DNA from: Mesorhizobium ventifaucium
Lineage (GTDB): Bacteria; Pseudomonadota; Alphaproteobacteria; Rhizobiales; Rhizobiaceae
Length of the DNA: 64,000 nucleotides
Direction: 5' to 3'
NCBI RefSeq assembly: GCF_935822925.1
Contig: NZ_CAKXZS010000022.1
Span: 62,001 to 126,000 of the forward strand
This document shows, piece after piece, positions 61,633 through 64,000 of this stretch. Position 1 is the stretch's first letter. Each line of letters opens with the position of its first letter. The position numbers and the translations under genes were made by a program. The notes under the pieces are model-generated. The model was not told the origin of the DNA and made no database searches. It saw only the letters and a program-made list of their open reading frames with translations.

Positions 61633-62517
61633 ATGCTCTACGACATCAGGCTCAATCTGCGTTACGATTACGATGCGGCGGCGGGCGGCGGCCGTCATCA
61701 GGTGCGCGTGCTGCCGCCGACGATATCGGGCGTGCAGCGCGTGATCGCCGCTTCGCTGTCGTTCGCGCCGGCGCCGAGCGAACGCTCCGACTTTTCCGAT
61801 TTCTTCGGCAACAATGTCACGTCGATCGCCTTTCGCGATGCCCATGATGCGCTCGACATCAGGATGAGCGCGCGCGTCGCGGTCTCGCGGCCGGAACCCG
61901 GGCTTGACGTGTCGCCCGACATTCGCCGGCTAAGGGAGGAACTCGAAGCGGTGCGGTCGCTGTCGCCTGATACACCGCATCACTTTCTGGCCGCCAGCGA
62001 CCATGCCGGCGTCGACGCTGATATCACGGGATATGCGCGGAGCAGTGCCGGCAGTTCTGTCGTCGGTACCGCCATGAACCTGTGCAACCGCATTCATCGC
62101 GATTTCACCTATGATGGCGAGGCGACCACGGTGCAGACCCGGGCGAGCGATGCCTTCGACCTGAGGCGGGGCGTGTGCCAGGACTTTTCGCATATCATGA
62201 TCGCCGGCCTGCGCGGTCTCGGTATTCCCGCCGGCTATGTCAGCGGCTTCCTGCGCACCATTCCGCCGCGCGGAAAGCCGCGACTGGAAGGGGCCGATGC
62301 TATGCATGCCTGGGTGAAGGTGTGGTGCGGGCGCGACACCGGATGGCAGGAGTTCGATCCGACCAATGGCATGCGGGCAAGCAACGATCACATTACCGTT
62401 GGCTACGGCCGCGACTACTCGGATGTCGCGCCGATCGTCGGCGTCCTGAAGACGACGGGCGGACAGGTCGGCGAGCAAGCAGTCGACGTAATTCCGGTTG
62501 TGCTGGAAAAGGCATGA
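61633..62517 (+). CDS. Stand-alone transglutaminase-like protein
   Basis: 294 residues: an N-terminal beta domain (MLYDIRLNLRYDYDAAAGGG) and a transglutaminase core with C182 (RRGVCQDFSHIMIAGLRG), H225 (AMHAWVKVWCG) and D242 (WQEFDPTNGM). It lacks a signal peptide, so acts in the cytoplasm. It is probably the peptidase or acyltransferase partner of the ATP-grasp/alpha-E protein just upstream. No Anbu-type peptidase, found with this cluster elsewhere, is present up to the window end. Confidence 0.9.
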   Translation: MLYDIRLNLRYDYDAAAGGGRHQVRVLPPTISGVQRVIAASLSFAPAPSERSDFSDFFGNNVTSIAFRDAHDALDIRMSARVAVSRPEPGLDVSPDIRRLREELEAVRSLSPDTPHHFLAASDHAGVDADITGYARSSAGSSVVGTAMNLCNRIHRDFTYDGEATTVQTRASDAFDLRRGVCQDFSHIMIAGLRGLGIPAGYVSGFLRTIPPRGKPRLEGADAMHAWVKVWCGRDTGWQEFDPTNGMRASNDHITVGYGRDYSDVAPIVGVLKTTGGQVGEQAVDVIPVVLEKA

Positions 62518-62681
62518 CGGGCAAGCGAGGCCGCAATCGATCTTGAACATCGGCAGAAGGCTGCTTCTCAAACCCGCATGCGGTGAGCCCGGCATCTTTG
62601 TGGAAGCCATGTTTGTGGAAGCAATGGCGGAACCAGCGGCCGATCCGTTGCTTATCTACGGGAAAATTCCGTGGAGAGGAC

Positions 62682-63782
62682 ATGCTGGACAAATCCGGGT
62701 CGTCGCCTGGCCGGTCGGCTAGCAGGAAGATTGCACCAGGGGCGCCGACAAATGGGTCGCAAGCCTCTGCCGATCGAACCTCGCTTACCTACCTCACCGA
62801 TACCGAGCGCGGTATCCGCCGTTTCAGGGCCGGCAGGGGATTCTCATACAAAGGGCCCGACGGGCAGGGTGTCGACGAGGGCACCGTGGCCCGCATCAAG
62901 GCGCTCGCCATCCCGCCGGCGTGGACGGATGTGTGGATCTCGCCGGATGCCAACGGTCACATCCAGGCGACGGGCCGGGACCAGCGCGGACGCAAGCAAT
63001 ATCGCTACCATGCGCTGTGGGCGGAGGAGCGCGATGGCGTCAAATATTCGAGCCTGGTTGCCTTTGCAGAGAGCCTGCCTGAGCTGCGACGCCAGATCGA
63101 CGCCGATCTGCGCCGTCACGGCCTGCCGCTGGAACGCGTCGTCGCCGCTGTGGTCTGGCTGCTCGACAACACGATGATCCGCGTCGGCAATGCCGCCTAC
63201 GCCCGCGACAATAACAGCTTTGGGCTGACCACGCTGCGCGACCGCCATGTCGACATCGAAGGCTCGAGCCTGCGTTTCGCTTTCAAGGGCAAGTCCGGCA
63301 AAGAATGGAAGCTGAAGCTCGTCGATCGCCGGATCGCCAGGATCGTGCGCGGAGCGCAGGATCTGCCGGGCCAAAAACTGTTCCAGTATCTCGACGAGGA
63401 CGGAAGCAGGCGACCGATCCGCTCCGAGGACGTCAACCGCTATATCAGGGAGATGGCAGGGGCCGATTTCAGCTCCAAGCATTTCCGAACCTGGGGCGGC
63501 ACCATCCACGCTGCGTCGCTGTTTGCGCAAACCGAACGACCCGAAAGCCAGGCACAACAGAAGCGGGTGATGAACGGCGTCATCGACAAGGTCGCCGAGC
63601 GGCTGGGCAACACGCGCGCCATCTGCCGTAAATGTTACATCCACCCACAGGTCTTCGAAGCCTGGTCCGAAGGACGGCTGCTCAGCGAAATGGCGGATGT
63701 GAACAAGCGGAAGCGATCGATAGCCGGCCTTGACGACGAAGAAGCCCTCGTTCTGAGATGGCTGAAGGCGCAGCAAAGCTGA
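62682..63782 (+). CDS. DNA topoisomerase IB, bacterial (poxvirus-like)
   Basis: 366 residues. This type IB enzyme relaxes supercoils by forming a 3'-phosphotyrosyl link. The family motifs are TGRDQRGRKQYRYHALW, IRVGNAAYARDNNSFGLTTL (catalytic Arg region), FKGKSGKEWKL, and the nucleophile Y319 in CRKCYIHPQVFEAW. The start at 62682 follows GGAGAGGAC; an upstream in-frame ATG at 62583 lies before an unconserved stretch. The enzyme is frequent in soil bacteria. No ligase D or Ku gene is next to it here. Confidence 0.92.
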   Translation: MLDKSGSSPGRSASRKIAPGAPTNGSQASADRTSLTYLTDTERGIRRFRAGRGFSYKGPDGQGVDEGTVARIKALAIPPAWTDVWISPDANGHIQATGRDQRGRKQYRYHALWAEERDGVKYSSLVAFAESLPELRRQIDADLRRHGLPLERVVAAVVWLLDNTMIRVGNAAYARDNNSFGLTTLRDRHVDIEGSSLRFAFKGKSGKEWKLKLVDRRIARIVRGAQDLPGQKLFQYLDEDGSRRPIRSEDVNRYIREMAGADFSSKHFRTWGGTIHAASLFAQTERPESQAQQKRVMNGVIDKVAERLGNTRAICRKCYIHPQVFEAWSEGRLLSEMADVNKRKRSIAGLDDEEALVLRWLKAQQS

Positions 63783-63931
63783 ACCGAACAGAGCAGCCAC
63801 AGGCCTTCATCGTGGTATTCGGTAGCAAAAAGCGCGCCTGGACCTGTTCCGTTAGCGGGCATTGAAAAAATCATCCTTCCTGCTATGTTGTCCAAAATCG
63901 ATTTTTGTTAAACGGGAAGGTGAGGCACCTG

Positions 63932-64000
63932 ATGGCGAAGGCAGCTGTGCGTCGCGGCCTCGCCGTGGGCAAGCGGACGAAAACGCTTCCCAAAGCGGCT
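63932..64000 (+). CDS. Small basic protein, start only (runs off window)
   Basis: The last 69 bases begin a frame MAKAAVRRGLAVGKRTKTLP, after GGGAAGGTGAGG. Rhizobial genomes encode a short Lys/Arg-rich protein of this start that databases label ribosomal L36e-like; the assignment is from memory of the N-terminus and cannot be checked on 23 residues. Confidence 0.5.
   Translation, partial: MAKAAVRRGLAVGKRTKTLPKAA

Overview
The window looks like chromosome of an alphaproteobacterium of the Rhizobiales, most likely Mesorhizobium or a close relative. The evidence is high G+C, homospermidine synthase, a speF-like leader in front of an ornithine decarboxylase, aztC/aztD with Zur-type operators, and several families of intergenic palindromic repeats typical of rhizobia. 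I see no tRNA, rRNA, CRISPR array or intact insertion sequence. The species assignment is inference. Layout: 1-1.07 kb is the start of a homospermidine synthase gene running off the window. 1.5-4.5 kb is a zinc locus: zur, a remnant resembling aztA, aztC and aztD, with palindromic Zur-type sites. 4.6-9.6 kb holds pabC/pabB on overlapping frames, a membrane-anchored Lys/Ala/Pro-rich protein and oligoendopeptidase F. 10-17.6 kb holds an NtrC-type regulator, a DUF882 (M15-like) protein, eda, trhO, a TerB-like protein and an SDR. 17.6-26.7 kb holds a YCII protein, an aminotransferase, a GNAT, a CDF metal exporter, a DenD-like dehydrogenase, a NicO/DUF1007 pair, and an amidase/LysR pair. 26.7-29.2 kb is a polyamine locus: structured leader, ornithine decarboxylase, and a GNAT whose N-terminus contains an in-frame palindromic repeat. 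29.2-41.8 kb is accessory DNA: SCP2 protein, orphan coiled-coil protein, TetR/oxidoreductase pair, MFS exporter, ArsR/SRPBCC/RibD-like operon, an isochorismatase-like hydrolase with divergent LysR, two decayed alpha/beta hydrolase genes, a MITE interrupted by another repeat, and a DUF5996-GNAT fusion with an apparent internal deletion. 41.9-51.2 kb is a second polyamine island: a histone-deacetylase-fold acetylpolyamine amidohydrolase, a YtcJ-type amidohydrolase, potABCD-type ABC transporter genes and two beta-lactamase-fold serine hydrolases. 51.5-54.5 kb is tex followed by nested repeats and a possible small RNA. 54.5-62.5 kb holds glutaryl-CoA dehydrogenase and a three-gene cluster: transglutaminase/DUF2126, circularly permuted ATP-grasp plus alpha-E, and a second transglutaminase. 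The window ends with topoisomerase IB and the first codons of a small basic protein. How the genes work together: polyamine metabolism recurs (homospermidine synthase, ornithine decarboxylase, acetylpolyamine hydrolase, PotABCD), as does divalent-metal handling (Zur, AztC, AztD, CDF, NicO). The best candidate for an incompletely described system is the transglutaminase/ATP-grasp/alpha-E operon at 55818-62517, which has the parts of a peptide-ligating and peptide-cleaving pathway. The deacetylase-amidohydrolase-PotABCD-serine hydrolase island is a second candidate for a dedicated scavenging route.
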